14,297 bases of DNA, from assembly GCA_964457365.1 (NCBI GenBank), contig CAYWFP010000096.1:1-14297 (forward strand). The letters run 5' to 3'. Below the pieces are notes generated by a model. It was not told the DNA's origin. It worked only from the letters and a program-made list of their open reading frames with translations, and did no database searches. Numbering within the stretch: the stretch's first letter is position 1; every line of letters starts with the position of its first letter. The translations under genes and the position numbers were made by a program. The DNA comes from CAYWFP01 sp964457365 (GTDB lineage Bacteria; Planctomycetota; SZUA-567). This document shows positions 7,081 through 14,286 of the stretch, piece after piece.

Positions 7081-8234
7081 GCGCCAAGTCGATCACCGAC
7101 CGCACGCCGCTGCCGCGTCCCACGCGCGTGCTCTTGACGCTGGACGCGCTGGACATCAGCGGTGTGGCCTTCTCGGCGCAGAACCTGGCCACCGGGTTGC
7201 AGCGCGAGGGGGTCAGCGTGACCGTGCTGGCGCGCGCGGGGGGCGAGCGCGAAGGCACCATGGCCGCCACCGGCGCGGTCGTCCACGTCTTCCGCTTTCT
7301 CGGCGTTCCTTTCCTCGGCCACGGCGCGCTGCAGGCGGCCGAGAGCTTCAAGCCCGAGATTGTCCACGCCCAGTCGACACCGGTCGTGGCGCGGAGCTGG
7401 CGCATGGCGCGCGACCTGGGCGTGCCGTGCTTCGTCACCGTCAATCGGCTCGACCGCAAGGAGGCGCGCTACCTGGCCAAGCACGAGGAGATCGGCGTAA
7501 TCGCCCTCTCCGAGGCGATCCAGGAGCGGCTGATCAACAAGGCCGGCATCAAGCGCGACCGCATCGCCGTCATCCCCAACGGGCTCGATCTGGCGCACTT
7601 CCCCGATCCCGCGTACCGCCATCCGTTCGAGCCGGGGCGGCGCGCGATCATCGGTACCTACGGCACGCTGATCGAGCAGAAGGGGCAGCGCACCTTTCTC
7701 CAGGCCGCGGCCCGGCTCGTGGCGCAGGGCGTCGACGCGGAGTTCCTCATCATGGGCCACGGCCCCGACAAGCCCGGCCTCCGGCGCCTCTGCGAGGAGC
7801 TGGGCATCCACAAGCGCGTCACCTTCTCTCCCAGCACCATCAGCGACGTCGGCCACATCGCCAACATCGACATCTTCGTCGAGCCGACCCACCAGGAGGG
7901 CTTCGGCCTCTCGGTCTTGCAGGCCATGGCCGCGGGCGTGCCGGTGGTGGCCAGCGGCGTCGGCGGGATCTTCAGCATCGTCAAGGACGGCCAGACCGGC
8001 CTGCTGGTAAAGCGCGGCGACGTCGAGGCGATGGCCGCGGCGATCCTGGGCCTGCTGCAGGATTCGCGCAAGCGCCAGGAGATGGCGCTGCACGCGCGCG
8101 AGGAGATCGAGCAGCGCTACAGCGCCGAGAAGGTCGCGCGCAAGCTCCTCGCCGCCTACGGGCGTCTGCTCGCCGGGCGGCCCGCCGCCGCCCCGCCGGA
8201 GCGCGAGGGGCGCAAGAGCGAGCGGGTCCGCTGA
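7077..8234 (+). CDS. Glycosyltransferase, GT4 family
   Basis: A 385-residue GT-B glycosyltransferase, probably peripheral on the cytoplasmic face of the inner membrane, transferring a sugar from a nucleotide donor. The acceptor domain (about 15-170) ends at IPNGLD (166-171). The donor domain begins around GTYGTLIEQKG (193-203, K202) and contains EGFGLSVLQAMAAG. The GT4 EX7E motif therefore reads E274-x7-Q282, with Gln in place of the second Glu. The donor domain closes with GLLV and a C-terminal helix. A basic low-complexity tail follows residue 367. It overlaps the acyltransferase by 4 nt (ATGA), with GGAGG upstream, and precedes the GT87 gene by 2 nt. Donor and acceptor are unknown. Confidence 0.9.
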   Translation: MSAKSITDRTPLPRPTRVLLTLDALDISGVAFSAQNLATGLQREGVSVTVLARAGGEREGTMAATGAVVHVFRFLGVPFLGHGALQAAESFKPEIVHAQSTPVVARSWRMARDLGVPCFVTVNRLDRKEARYLAKHEEIGVIALSEAIQERLINKAGIKRDRIAVIPNGLDLAHFPDPAYRHPFEPGRRAIIGTYGTLIEQKGQRTFLQAAARLVAQGVDAEFLIMGHGPDKPGLRRLCEELGIHKRVTFSPSTISDVGHIANIDIFVEPTHQEGFGLSVLQAMAAGVPVVASGVGGIFSIVKDGQTGLLVKRGDVEAMAAAILGLLQDSRKRQEMALHAREEIEQRYSAEKVARKLLAAYGRLLAGRPAAAPPEREGRKSERVR

Positions 8235-8236
8235 CC

Positions 8237-9580
8237 ATGACCGACGAAACGTCCCATACGTGCCCGCGTTGCTGCCGCAATCTGCAGCGGATCCTATTCG
8301 TCCTGGTTCTGTTGGGCCTGGCCGCCTACGGCCCCAAAGCCGTCCTGGAATCCCGCGAGGCGGACTTCGAGCGCTACTACCGCGCCGGCTGCGTCGCCGC
8401 GCAGGGAGGGGATATCTACGACCATCCTGCCGACCGGGGCGATCTGGAATTCAAGTACTTCCCCTTTCTGGCGCAGCTTCTGAGCCCGCTGGCGGTTCTC
8501 TGCGAAGCGATCGCGCAGGGAGAGCTCTTCCCCGCGCGCATGCCCACGCCGGTCGGGCAGACCCTGGGCGCGGCGCTCTGGTACGTTATCCTCTGCGGTT
8601 GTTATCTCGGCTCGCTTCGGCTGAGCGTCTCGATGACACGGTCGACCGATCCGCGCGCGACGCTCTGGCTGTACGCCGGCGGTCTCTTCCTCTCGGCGCG
8701 GTTCTTCGTCGCCAACGTCAGGAACGGCCAGGTGAACATGGTGGCGATGTTCCTCGCCGTCCTGGGCTGTTGGCTGGTGTTGCGACAGCGCCGGCGCCTC
8801 GGCGGCGCGCTGGTGGCGCTGGGGGCGCTGGTCAAGTTCATGCCCGCGACGTTTCTTCTTTGGTTCGCGCGGCGGCGGATGGGTTGGGCGAGCGCGTACT
8901 TCCTGGTCACGGTGCTGGCGGGGCTGCTCTTCGTACCGAGCCTGCACTGGGGCGGCGGCCCGGAGCGGAATATCGCGCAGCTCCGCGGCTATATCGAGCG
9001 TCGCCGCGGCATGGTCACGGACGTCCCCGACGAGGAAGCCGCCGGGCAGAGCGTGCCGAGCCTGCTGAACCGGCTGCTGCGTCCGGCCAACGCCGCGCCC
9101 CTGCGCGCGCGCAAGATCGACGGCACGTACACCGACGCGCCGATCCACATCAACGTCGTCGAGCTCTCGCGCGGGCTGGTCGGCAAGATCGTCTTCGCCG
9201 CGGTCGTCGCCTTCGCGGCGCTGGCGCTGTGGGCGATGCGCGGGGCTCTCGCCGACCGGCCGCTGCGCGGCGCGCTGGAGGTGAGCCTCGTCTTCCTGCT
9301 GATGCTGCTGATCAGCCCCGAGGCCAGGAAGGCGCACTTCGTCACGCTGCTGGTTCCGGGCGTGACGCTGGCGGCGGTGGCCTGGAGCGAGGCGACGCTG
9401 CGCCGGCTCGCGCTGGGCGGTCTCGTGATCGCCGGGATGCCGCTGAACCTCGCCAGCCGCGAGACCGTCGGCGAGCGCGAGCTGTATTATCTCATGAACG
9501 CCTACGGCGTGGTGCTCTGGCCGACGCTGCTGCTGTTCGCGGTGGTGTGGGTCGCGCTGAGGCGGAGAGACGGAACCTAA
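8237..9580 (+). CDS. GT87 (DUF2029)-type integral membrane glycosyltransferase
   Basis: A 447-residue polytopic membrane protein with about 8-10 hydrophobic helices and the GT-C pattern of the GT87/DUF2029 family. This family includes polyprenyl-phosphate-mannose dependent mannosyltransferases of actinobacteria. Visible markers are the first extracytoplasmic loop READFERYY (D43 is the likely catalytic acid), the following FKYFPF (72-77) and RNGQVN in the middle. An N-terminal cluster CPRCC (9-13) precedes TM1. The ATG at 8237 lies 2 nt after the GT4 stop without a strong ribosome site, so it is probably translationally coupled. It likely acts on a lipid-linked acceptor on the periplasmic side. 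Sugar specificity cannot be read from the sequence. Confidence 0.82.
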   Translation: MTDETSHTCPRCCRNLQRILFVLVLLGLAAYGPKAVLESREADFERYYRAGCVAAQGGDIYDHPADRGDLEFKYFPFLAQLLSPLAVLCEAIAQGELFPARMPTPVGQTLGAALWYVILCGCYLGSLRLSVSMTRSTDPRATLWLYAGGLFLSARFFVANVRNGQVNMVAMFLAVLGCWLVLRQRRRLGGALVALGALVKFMPATFLLWFARRRMGWASAYFLVTVLAGLLFVPSLHWGGGPERNIAQLRGYIERRRGMVTDVPDEEAAGQSVPSLLNRLLRPANAAPLRARKIDGTYTDAPIHINVVELSRGLVGKIVFAAVVAFAALALWAMRGALADRPLRGALEVSLVFLLMLLISPEARKAHFVTLLVPGVTLAAVAWSEATLRRLALGGLVIAGMPLNLASRETVGERELYYLMNAYGVVLWPTLLLFAVVWVALRRRDGT

Positions 9581-9581
9581 C

Positions 9582-9599
9582 CCCGGTGTTTGAACCGGG
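9582..9599. terminator. Weak bidirectional hairpin between convergent genes
   Basis: A 6-bp perfect stem (CCCGGT/ACCGGG) with a 6-nt loop begins one base after the GT87 stop and lies just beyond the end of the convergent small membrane gene. Its position suits a terminator. The stem is short and no T-run follows on either strand, so the call is weak. Confidence 0.3.
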
Positions 9600-9620
9600 C
9601 GGCGTCATCGTTGTGCCTTC

Positions 9621-9869
9621 CTACTCCTCCTGCTCGATCATGCCGGTGTCGCGGTTGTAGCGCGTCGTCGGCGGACGGTAGCTGAGCTGCCGCCGGTAGA
9701 GCGAACGCCCGGTCTCGCAACCGAGGATGAAGACGACCGCCGTCATGGCCACGCGCACGAGAATACGCAGGCTGTCGTCCTCCCAGTGTTGCGGGAACTC
9801 GTCAAGCAACGGGAAGATAGTCACAACTGCCAGGATATGGAGCACCAGGAAGATCGTACGCATGGTCAT
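9621..9869 (-). CDS. Small two-helix membrane protein, unknown function
   Basis: An 82-residue protein with two predicted transmembrane helices (about 4-22 and 34-53). A short acidic loop (DEFPQHWEDD) lies between them, and a basic then acidic soluble tail (RRQLSYRPP to EQEE) follows. I do not recognise it. The codon usage matches the rest of the window, which supports a real gene. The ATG at 9869 is preferred because AAGAG lies 5 nt upstream. A second in-frame ATG at 9863 is possible. It faces the GT87 gene tail to tail and has its own AT-rich upstream region. Confidence 0.7.
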   Translation of the reverse strand: MTMRTIFLVLHILAVVTIFPLLDEFPQHWEDDSLRILVRVAMTAVVFILGCETGRSLYRRQLSYRPPTTRYNRDTGMIEQEE

Positions 9870-9936
9870 GCCCGCTCTTGGGTGATCGTATTATTTATGC
9901 TGAAGTCGCATTGAGGGCGATTTCCACAAAAATCTC

Positions 9937-9959
9937 GAATAGCTTTGGTAATGCTATTC
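9937..9959. promoter_or_regulatory. Perfect 7-bp inverted repeat, candidate operator
   Basis: GAATAGC, a 9-nt spacer, then GCTATTC. The dyad has 16-bp centre-to-centre spacing and overlaps the candidate -10 box of the small membrane protein gene. That is a typical position for a dimeric repressor. No regulator gene lies beside it. Confidence 0.4.
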
Positions 9960-9978
9960 AATGTAGGGAAAATGTAAA
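9951..9978 (-). promoter_or_regulatory. Candidate promoter for the small membrane protein gene
   Basis: On the minus strand TTTACA (9973-9978) and TAGCAT (9951-9956) are 16 bp apart, in AT-rich DNA with T-tracts upstream. The start near 9944 gives a leader of about 75 nt. The -10 box is a 4 of 6 match. Confidence 0.35.
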
Positions 9979-10213
9979 GCATAAAATTCAAAAAACTACA
10001 TGACCATTTTGTGTTTTGTTTCCAGATAAGAAAGTGTTCCTGGGCGGATCGGTTTGATTTGCACGGCGTTGCGGACCGTTCGGGGCACGGCGCGGCTGCA
10101 CGCGAACCGAGACGTTTATTATTCCCGGTTGCGGCCCAGGTATGTGCGGCGGATTCGCGCGGTCGGACGGCGCGGCGCAACCCGGCTGCGCGAAACGGTG
10201 CCCATCCCGCGCT

Positions 10214-12244
10214 TCAGCAGAACAGTGGCGGCAGGTACTCCGGCGCGTCGTCGCAGGGCGCGGCCTCGTCGGTCGCGACGGCGTAGAGGCGCTCGTGCGC
10301 GGCGCGCGCGGCCGCGGCCAGCGGTTCGTACACCCGGTGGCAGACGTCCAGGAAGCCGATGTTCCAGTCCTCGCCGTCGAACCGTCCCAGCGCCGCTTCG
10401 TCGTAGAGCGTGAAGTAGTGGACGCCGACGCACCACGGCTTGGCCGCGGCCTGTTCGAGGTAGACGCGGTAGGCCTTGCCGCGATCGGCCTGGGTGGCGA
10501 CGCGGCCGATGCCGCTGCCGGGGAGCCCCGCGTCGAGCGCGCCGAAGTGCCACTCGCCGACCAGCAGCGGCCGGCTCAGCGACGCGACCGCCTCGCCGAA
10601 TTCGTCCGGCACCTGCGGGCGGTAGCAGTTGACCGAGAAGACGTCGAAGCCCTCCATTCCCGGCAGCGCCCAGGCCGGCGGGACGGTGTAGTACCGTGCG
10701 CCCAGGTTCAGGTGGTGCGGAGCGACCCGCTTGCACGCCTCGTTCAGCGTCGAGAAAAGCTCGCGCACCATCCGCGTCGAGAACGCTTCCATGTCCGCCC
10801 GGGCGGTCTCGGTCAGCCGTTGGGACCAGTCGCCCCCGGCGATCCGCGCGCAGGCGGCCGGCAGGCCCCACGCCGCGGCGAGCGCCTCGTCGGAGCCGTA
10901 CTTCTCCCGCAGCCAGCTTGCCAGCGCTTCGCGCGTCCGGCAGTGCGGGGTGTTGAAGAGCATCCCCTCGGCCGGCGACTGCGCGGCGAAGCCCCACTGC
11001 GGCTCGTTCATCAGGAAGTATCCCACCAGCGTCGGGTCGTCCTTGAAGGGCAGGAGCTGCTCGGCGTATGTCGCCGCGTCGCGGCGGAAGTCGGGGTGGA
11101 AGACGTCCGGGAAGTCGCGGAAGATCCTGGGCGTCGCTTCGAATCGGGGGCTGAGCGGGTGGACGTAGGGAAAGCGCGCGCGGCCGGCGGCTTCGCTGTC
11201 GGACCAGTTGCCGACGGTGTTGAAGCCCCAGCCTTTCAGCAGCGAGAAGGCGATGCGCTCCCACGCCTCCTTCCACTTCTCGGGGCCGAAGACGCGGATC
11301 AGGTTGGCTGCGAGGTAGTCGACATGCGTGCGGCCGAGCTTGTCGATGCGGCAGGCCGCCGCATAGTCGCCCGTCTCCTCGGGGCGCCACGCCAGGGCCT
11401 TCTCGACGCCGTCGCAGCGGTAGCCGACGGTCGCGCGCACGCAGTCGAGCCCGGCCGACCAGAAGGCGTGGCCGTCGGGGTCCACGAGCCACCAGCGCGC
11501 GCCGTCGTGGTGGGTGGCGAAGAAGCCGCTGCCCCCGGTGAGTCTGCGCGCCCGCCAGCCGCCCCAGCGGGTGAAGTCCGCCGGCCACTGTTGCGCGTCG
11601 GCCTCGTCATGATGACCGCGCAGGCGCGTGGCGAGTTCTTCGACGCCGCGGGTCTTGCCGGGCCAGTCGTGCAACGTGCTCTGGCCGAGTTCGTCGATCA
11701 GCGCCCCCTTCGGCAGCAGCGGATCGGTCAGCGCCTCGGGCTCGCGGTCCACCGCCGTCAGCGGGGTCATGCAGAAGCGCCGCGGCCCCTCGGCCTTGCG
11801 CGCCACCTGCAGGACGATGCGGTCGACCCGCGTCAGGTCCACCCGGTCGCCCATCAGCATCGGCTTCATCCACGCCCCGCGGCGGCCGATCTGCCACGCG
11901 TTCATGTCCAGCGCCGCCGCCGGCAGCGCCATCCGCGCCTGGCACTCGCAGAGCGTCCAGAACGCCAGCAGCGCCCGCGGGCCGTTGCCTTCCTGCAGGA
12001 CGATGTTGAAGACCATGTCGCGGTGCCCGGCGGTGAGGATGTCGCAGCAGAGGTGGCTCATTCCCGCCAGCCGCCCCGGCGCGAAGCGGTACTCGATCCG
12101 GTTCGTCTCCCCGCTCGTGCCGTAGTAGTGGTCCATCTCGCCGGAGACGGTGTACCACGTGCCGCCCGGCAACACCGGCTCGGTCTCCTCGGCCCGCAGG
12201 GTCGGGTCGACGGCATGGATCGCGGGGACGAAGGGAAATCTCAT
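10214..12244 (-). CDS. Clan GH-A glycoside hydrolase, agarase/beta-galactosidase-like
   Basis: A 676-residue retaining-type glycosidase. An N-terminal beta-sandwich, probably carbohydrate-binding (about 25-165), is followed by a linker and a TIM barrel beginning near WWLVDPDGHAFWS (251-263), a phrase typical of proteins annotated as agarase-like. The acid/base Glu is E414 in MNEPQWG and the nucleophile is E564 in VGEWHFG, the standard strand 4 and strand 7 positions of clan GH-A. No signal peptide is seen, so it should act in the cytoplasm on imported oligosaccharides. The ATG at 12244 is chosen over a longer frame because AGGAG lies just upstream and it overlaps the previous stop (ATGA). The upstream extension only re-reads the isomerase gene. 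It is the last gene of the operon. Substrate is unknown; agarose is not implied. Confidence 0.85.
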   Translation of the reverse strand: MRFPFVPAIHAVDPTLRAEETEPVLPGGTWYTVSGEMDHYYGTSGETNRIEYRFAPGRLAGMSHLCCDILTAGHRDMVFNIVLQEGNGPRALLAFWTLCECQARMALPAAALDMNAWQIGRRGAWMKPMLMGDRVDLTRVDRIVLQVARKAEGPRRFCMTPLTAVDREPEALTDPLLPKGALIDELGQSTLHDWPGKTRGVEELATRLRGHHDEADAQQWPADFTRWGGWRARRLTGGSGFFATHHDGARWWLVDPDGHAFWSAGLDCVRATVGYRCDGVEKALAWRPEETGDYAAACRIDKLGRTHVDYLAANLIRVFGPEKWKEAWERIAFSLLKGWGFNTVGNWSDSEAAGRARFPYVHPLSPRFEATPRIFRDFPDVFHPDFRRDAATYAEQLLPFKDDPTLVGYFLMNEPQWGFAAQSPAEGMLFNTPHCRTREALASWLREKYGSDEALAAAWGLPAACARIAGGDWSQRLTETARADMEAFSTRMVRELFSTLNEACKRVAPHHLNLGARYYTVPPAWALPGMEGFDVFSVNCYRPQVPDEFGEAVASLSRPLLVGEWHFGALDAGLPGSGIGRVATQADRGKAYRVYLEQAAAKPWCVGVHYFTLYDEAALGRFDGEDWNIGFLDVCHRVYEPLAAAARAAHERLYAVATDEAAPCDDAPEYLPPLFC

Positions 12245-13035
12245 GACGCTCCTTTCGCGACGGTCAGTCCGTGGGCGGCAAGGCGTTCCTCGGTGCGGCG
12301 CCTGGCCAGCAGGATATACTCGCGGTCGGGGGAGAAGATCTCCAGCGTGATCGTCCCGGCGTACTCGATCTCCTCCAGCGCCAGGCAAACCGCGTCCCAG
12401 TCGATGCGGCCCGCGCCCGGCGGCAGGTGCAGATCCTTATCGCCGAAGTTGTCGTGCAGGTGCAGGTGCCGAAGGCGCGAGGCGAAACGGCGCAGCATCG
12501 CCGCGGGGTCCTTGCCGAAGAGGTTGCAATGTCCCAGGTCGAGGTGGCAGCCCAGCTCCGGCAGGGCCGCGAGGATGCGCTCGAGGTTCTCCGGCGTGTC
12601 GTGCCGGTGCGGCACCGGCTCGTAGACCAGGCGCAGGCCGCGCGCGCTCGCCTCTGCCAGCAGCGCCCGCAGCGACTCGAGCTGGAAGGCGACGCCCTCG
12701 TCGGCGTCGAAGAGGCCGTTGGGCCAGTCGGCGTGAACGGTGACCAGCTCCGCGCCGACCGCCGCGCAGGCGTCGAGGTGCGGCCGGATTATTCCGACGC
12801 TTGCCGCGCGCAGCGGCTTCATCGCCGAGCCGATCGGCAGGTACCAGGCGAGGTGGCCGGTGACGCCCAGGCCGTGCCGCTGGAGCCGTGCGCGCAACGC
12901 GGCGGTGTCGACGTTCTCCGGCGTCAGGTCCGGCTCGAGGTTCAGGTCGAGAAAGGCGAAGCCGTTCGCGGCGATCCAGTCGATCTCCGCGGCGAGGTCC
13001 TCGCGCGGGTGGTTGGGGTAGCCGAGTCGGATCAT
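12241..13035 (-). CDS. Sugar phosphate isomerase/epimerase family TIM barrel protein
   Basis: A 264-residue protein of the xylose-isomerase-like / AP endonuclease 2 superfamily, which includes ketose 3-epimerases, hydroxypyruvate isomerase and inosose dehydratase. Metal-site residues fall in the expected order: E139 (VYEP), D166 and H169 (HLDLGH), H192/H194 (LHLHDN), H203 (DLHLPPG, then DW at 212-213) and E232 (TLEIF). The DN..D.H.PPG.G..DW block is the clearest family mark. It starts inside the stop of the small upstream gene (ATGA) and ends inside the start of the glycosidase, so the three are translationally coupled. It probably converts a sugar released by the glycosidase. The exact reaction is not readable. 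Confidence 0.88.
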   Translation of the reverse strand: MIRLGYPNHPREDLAAEIDWIAANGFAFLDLNLEPDLTPENVDTAALRARLQRHGLGVTGHLAWYLPIGSAMKPLRAASVGIIRPHLDACAAVGAELVTVHADWPNGLFDADEGVAFQLESLRALLAEASARGLRLVYEPVPHRHDTPENLERILAALPELGCHLDLGHCNLFGKDPAAMLRRFASRLRHLHLHDNFGDKDLHLPPGAGRIDWDAVCLALEEIEYAGTITLEIFSPDREYILLARRRTEERLAAHGLTVAKGAS

Positions 13036-13319
13036 CGCAGCGCCTTGTACTGCTTGTAGATTCGCTCGGCCAGCTCGCCGATGCGCACCTCGTCGTGCCC
13101 GCGCAGCGTCTGCGCCTTATCCGGCAGCGCCGCGGCCCCGGCCTGGTTCCGCGGGAGCGCGAGCTTGTCCGGCGCCATGCGGATCAAGGCCTTCAATTCT
13201 CCCAGAACGGGGCCGACCCGTCGTCCCTCGTCCTCGAGCTGGCGCAGTTCGACGTCCATCTCGCCCGGGATCAGGTGCAGCCAGTTCAACTCGACGCGGC
13301 CGTACGGATCGGGAGGCAT
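13032..13319 (-). CDS. Small helical protein, first gene of the sugar operon
   Basis: A 95-residue, mostly helical, charged protein with no signal peptide. The ATG at 13319 is chosen because GAGGAG sits 7 nt upstream. The longer frame back to 13523 is Arg-rich and looks non-coding. Its stop overlaps the isomerase start by 4 nt. The pattern LNWLHLIPGEMDVELRQL, then EEGR-like and NQAGAAAL segments, reminds me of the helical N-terminal part of some ADP-ribosylglycohydrolase family proteins found in sugar operons. This is a weak recollection and no catalytic part is present. It could be a stand-alone accessory domain or a remnant of a larger gene. Confidence 0.6.
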   Translation of the reverse strand: MPPDPYGRVELNWLHLIPGEMDVELRQLEDEGRRVGPVLGELKALIRMAPDKLALPRNQAGAAALPDKAQTLRGHDEVRIGELAERIYKQYKALR

Positions 13320-13823
13320 CGGGGTTCTCCTCGGTGTCAGCGTGGCAACGAGACGGTTCAGGGTGCGCGCCGGACATCTGCTTGTCAACATGAATCTCCA
13401 TCCTTTTCCTGCGGGATCGGCTCTCGCCCGCGCTCTCTTCGCTTCCGACCATGCCGCGCGTGGCCGAGGACGATCTCCAGCCGTGCGCCTGCGCGACGCC
13501 GACAGCGGAAGTTGCCAGTCCACTTGTCAAAGAGCGCGCGCGGGAACCAGGCCCGCCTTTCGCCTCATTGTATCCGGGCCGTCGCGGGGACCACGCCCGC
13601 CTCCTCGACCCGTCTTCATATTTGCGTCGGGACGGGGGAGAAATCAAGCGACTGTGGTACAGAACCGTACCGTAGCGCAAGGCGGGGCATCCGGGAGGCG
13701 GCCATAACGTTTTGTGGCAACGAATCTGGCGGATGATTCCCAGACAGGAAGGCTCCGCTCTTTAGCTGCATTTGTTAAGCGCCCGCAAGCTGCGTTTCAA
13801 ATCGGCGCTCGTGTCGCAACGTC

Positions 13824-13851
13824 ATTCTACAATACAAATCGCGCTTGTCAA
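13824..13851 (-). promoter_or_regulatory. Strong sigma70-type promoter toward the sugar operon
   Basis: On the minus strand a perfect TTGACA (13846-13851) is followed after 16 bp by TAGAAT (13824-13829), with an AT-rich spacer. The start would be near 13817. The next supported leftward gene begins at 13319, so the transcript would have a leader of about 500 nt or encode something unrecognised in between. Confidence 0.6.
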
Positions 13852-14032
13852 ACCACTCGTCGGTATAACACGATAAAATAGTCGTATTTTCTCCCCTGAT
13901 TCTTCTAAGTCGTGAAACAGAAGCATACTTGTTTCGATTTCGTGTAGCGGCCTGGTTTCATAATATTTTCTCGGAGGATGTACGTTTGAATTCGGAGTAC
14001 CTGGCGTCGAATGATTGTGTTTGTTGTGTGAA

Positions 14033-14048
14033 AGACCTCGTCAGGTCT
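14033..14048. repeat. Perfect 6-bp hairpin in the intergenic region
   Basis: AGACCT, tetraloop CGTC, AGGTCT. A TTTT run occurs 11 nt later on the plus strand, too far for a canonical terminator. Its role is unknown. Confidence 0.25.
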
Positions 14049-14177
14049 CGTGCCCAGACTTTTAGCATATGTCGGATTGCCCACCCGCCTATCCGGTACG
14101 CTTTTGTGCCATCATCTCTGTAATGCTTATTCCGGCATGGACTGGATCGGACGAGTTGGGAGGGGCGCTGTGAAATA

Positions 14178-14193
14178 ACAGGCATCCGCCTGT
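14178..14193. repeat. Perfect 6-bp hairpin upstream of the last promoter
   Basis: ACAGGC, loop ATCC, GCCTGT. On the minus strand it is followed by TTATTT, so it could act as a weak leftward terminator. Alternatively it could be an operator 15 bp upstream of the TTGACA at 14208. Confidence 0.3.
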
Positions 14194-14207
14194 CCCCGGG
14201 AATCGTC

Positions 14208-14235
14208 TTGACAGAATACCGCGACGCCCTACCAT
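14208..14235 (+). promoter_or_regulatory. Promoter for the gene starting at 14287
   Basis: A perfect -35 TTGACA (14208-14213) and TACCAT (14230-14235) are 16 bp apart. The start near 14242 leaves a leader of about 45 nt before the ATG. Confidence 0.55.
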
Positions 14236-14286
14236 GGAGTCGTTGATACGTCGCGCAGAATTGTGCCTTAACAGAAAGGGGCTTGT

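Larger units (their letters stand above)
9870..10213. other. 344-nt AT-rich intergenic region
   Basis: No convincing gene is present. The part from about 9885 to 10030 is much more AT-rich than the rest of the window and holds a perfect inverted repeat and a candidate leftward promoter. The part nearer 10213 is GC-rich and should contain the 3' end of the sugar operon, but I see no hairpin followed by a T-tract. Open frames here have odd composition and no ribosome sites. Confidence 0.6.
13320..14286. other. 967-nt region without a convincing gene
   Basis: The part next to the sugar operon (13320-13640) is GC-rich with no supported frame. The rest is noticeably AT-richer. Contents are a strong leftward promoter (13824-13851), three copies of TTGACAAG on the minus strand, short inverted repeats (13656-13671, 14033-14048, 14178-14193) and a rightward promoter for the gene at 14287. 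Short frames such as a 64-codon one on the plus strand (13929-14123) start at TTG without a proper ribosome site and resemble no family I know. A structured leader or small RNA is possible. Confidence 0.55.

Noticed and set aside
9866..10180. 104-codon minus frame through the AT-rich intergenic region
   Set aside because: Mixed composition (Arg/Ala-rich start, Asn/Ile/Phe-rich end), no ribosome site, and it covers the candidate promoter and dyad.
10054..10413. Arg-rich 119-codon plus frame
   Set aside because: Overlaps the 3' end of the glycosidase gene antisense and is highly Arg-rich; no support.
10142..12625. 827-codon open frame on the plus strand
   Set aside because: It lies antisense to the glycosidase and isomerase genes, which have catalytic residues and ribosome sites; no family features in the plus frame.
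13320..13523. N-terminal extension of the 95-residue protein
   Set aside because: The extension is Arg-rich and unstructured in look; GAGGAG before the ATG at 13319 gives a clear start.
13117..13680. Minus-strand frame containing a start at about 13410 with a purine-rich upstream stretch
   Set aside because: The first 25 or so residues look protein-like, but the frame then runs as a shifted shadow through the 95-residue gene.
13929..14123. 64-codon plus-strand frame with a CxCC segment
   Set aside because: It needs a TTG start, lacks a spaced ribosome site and has no recognisable features; not enough to call a gene.
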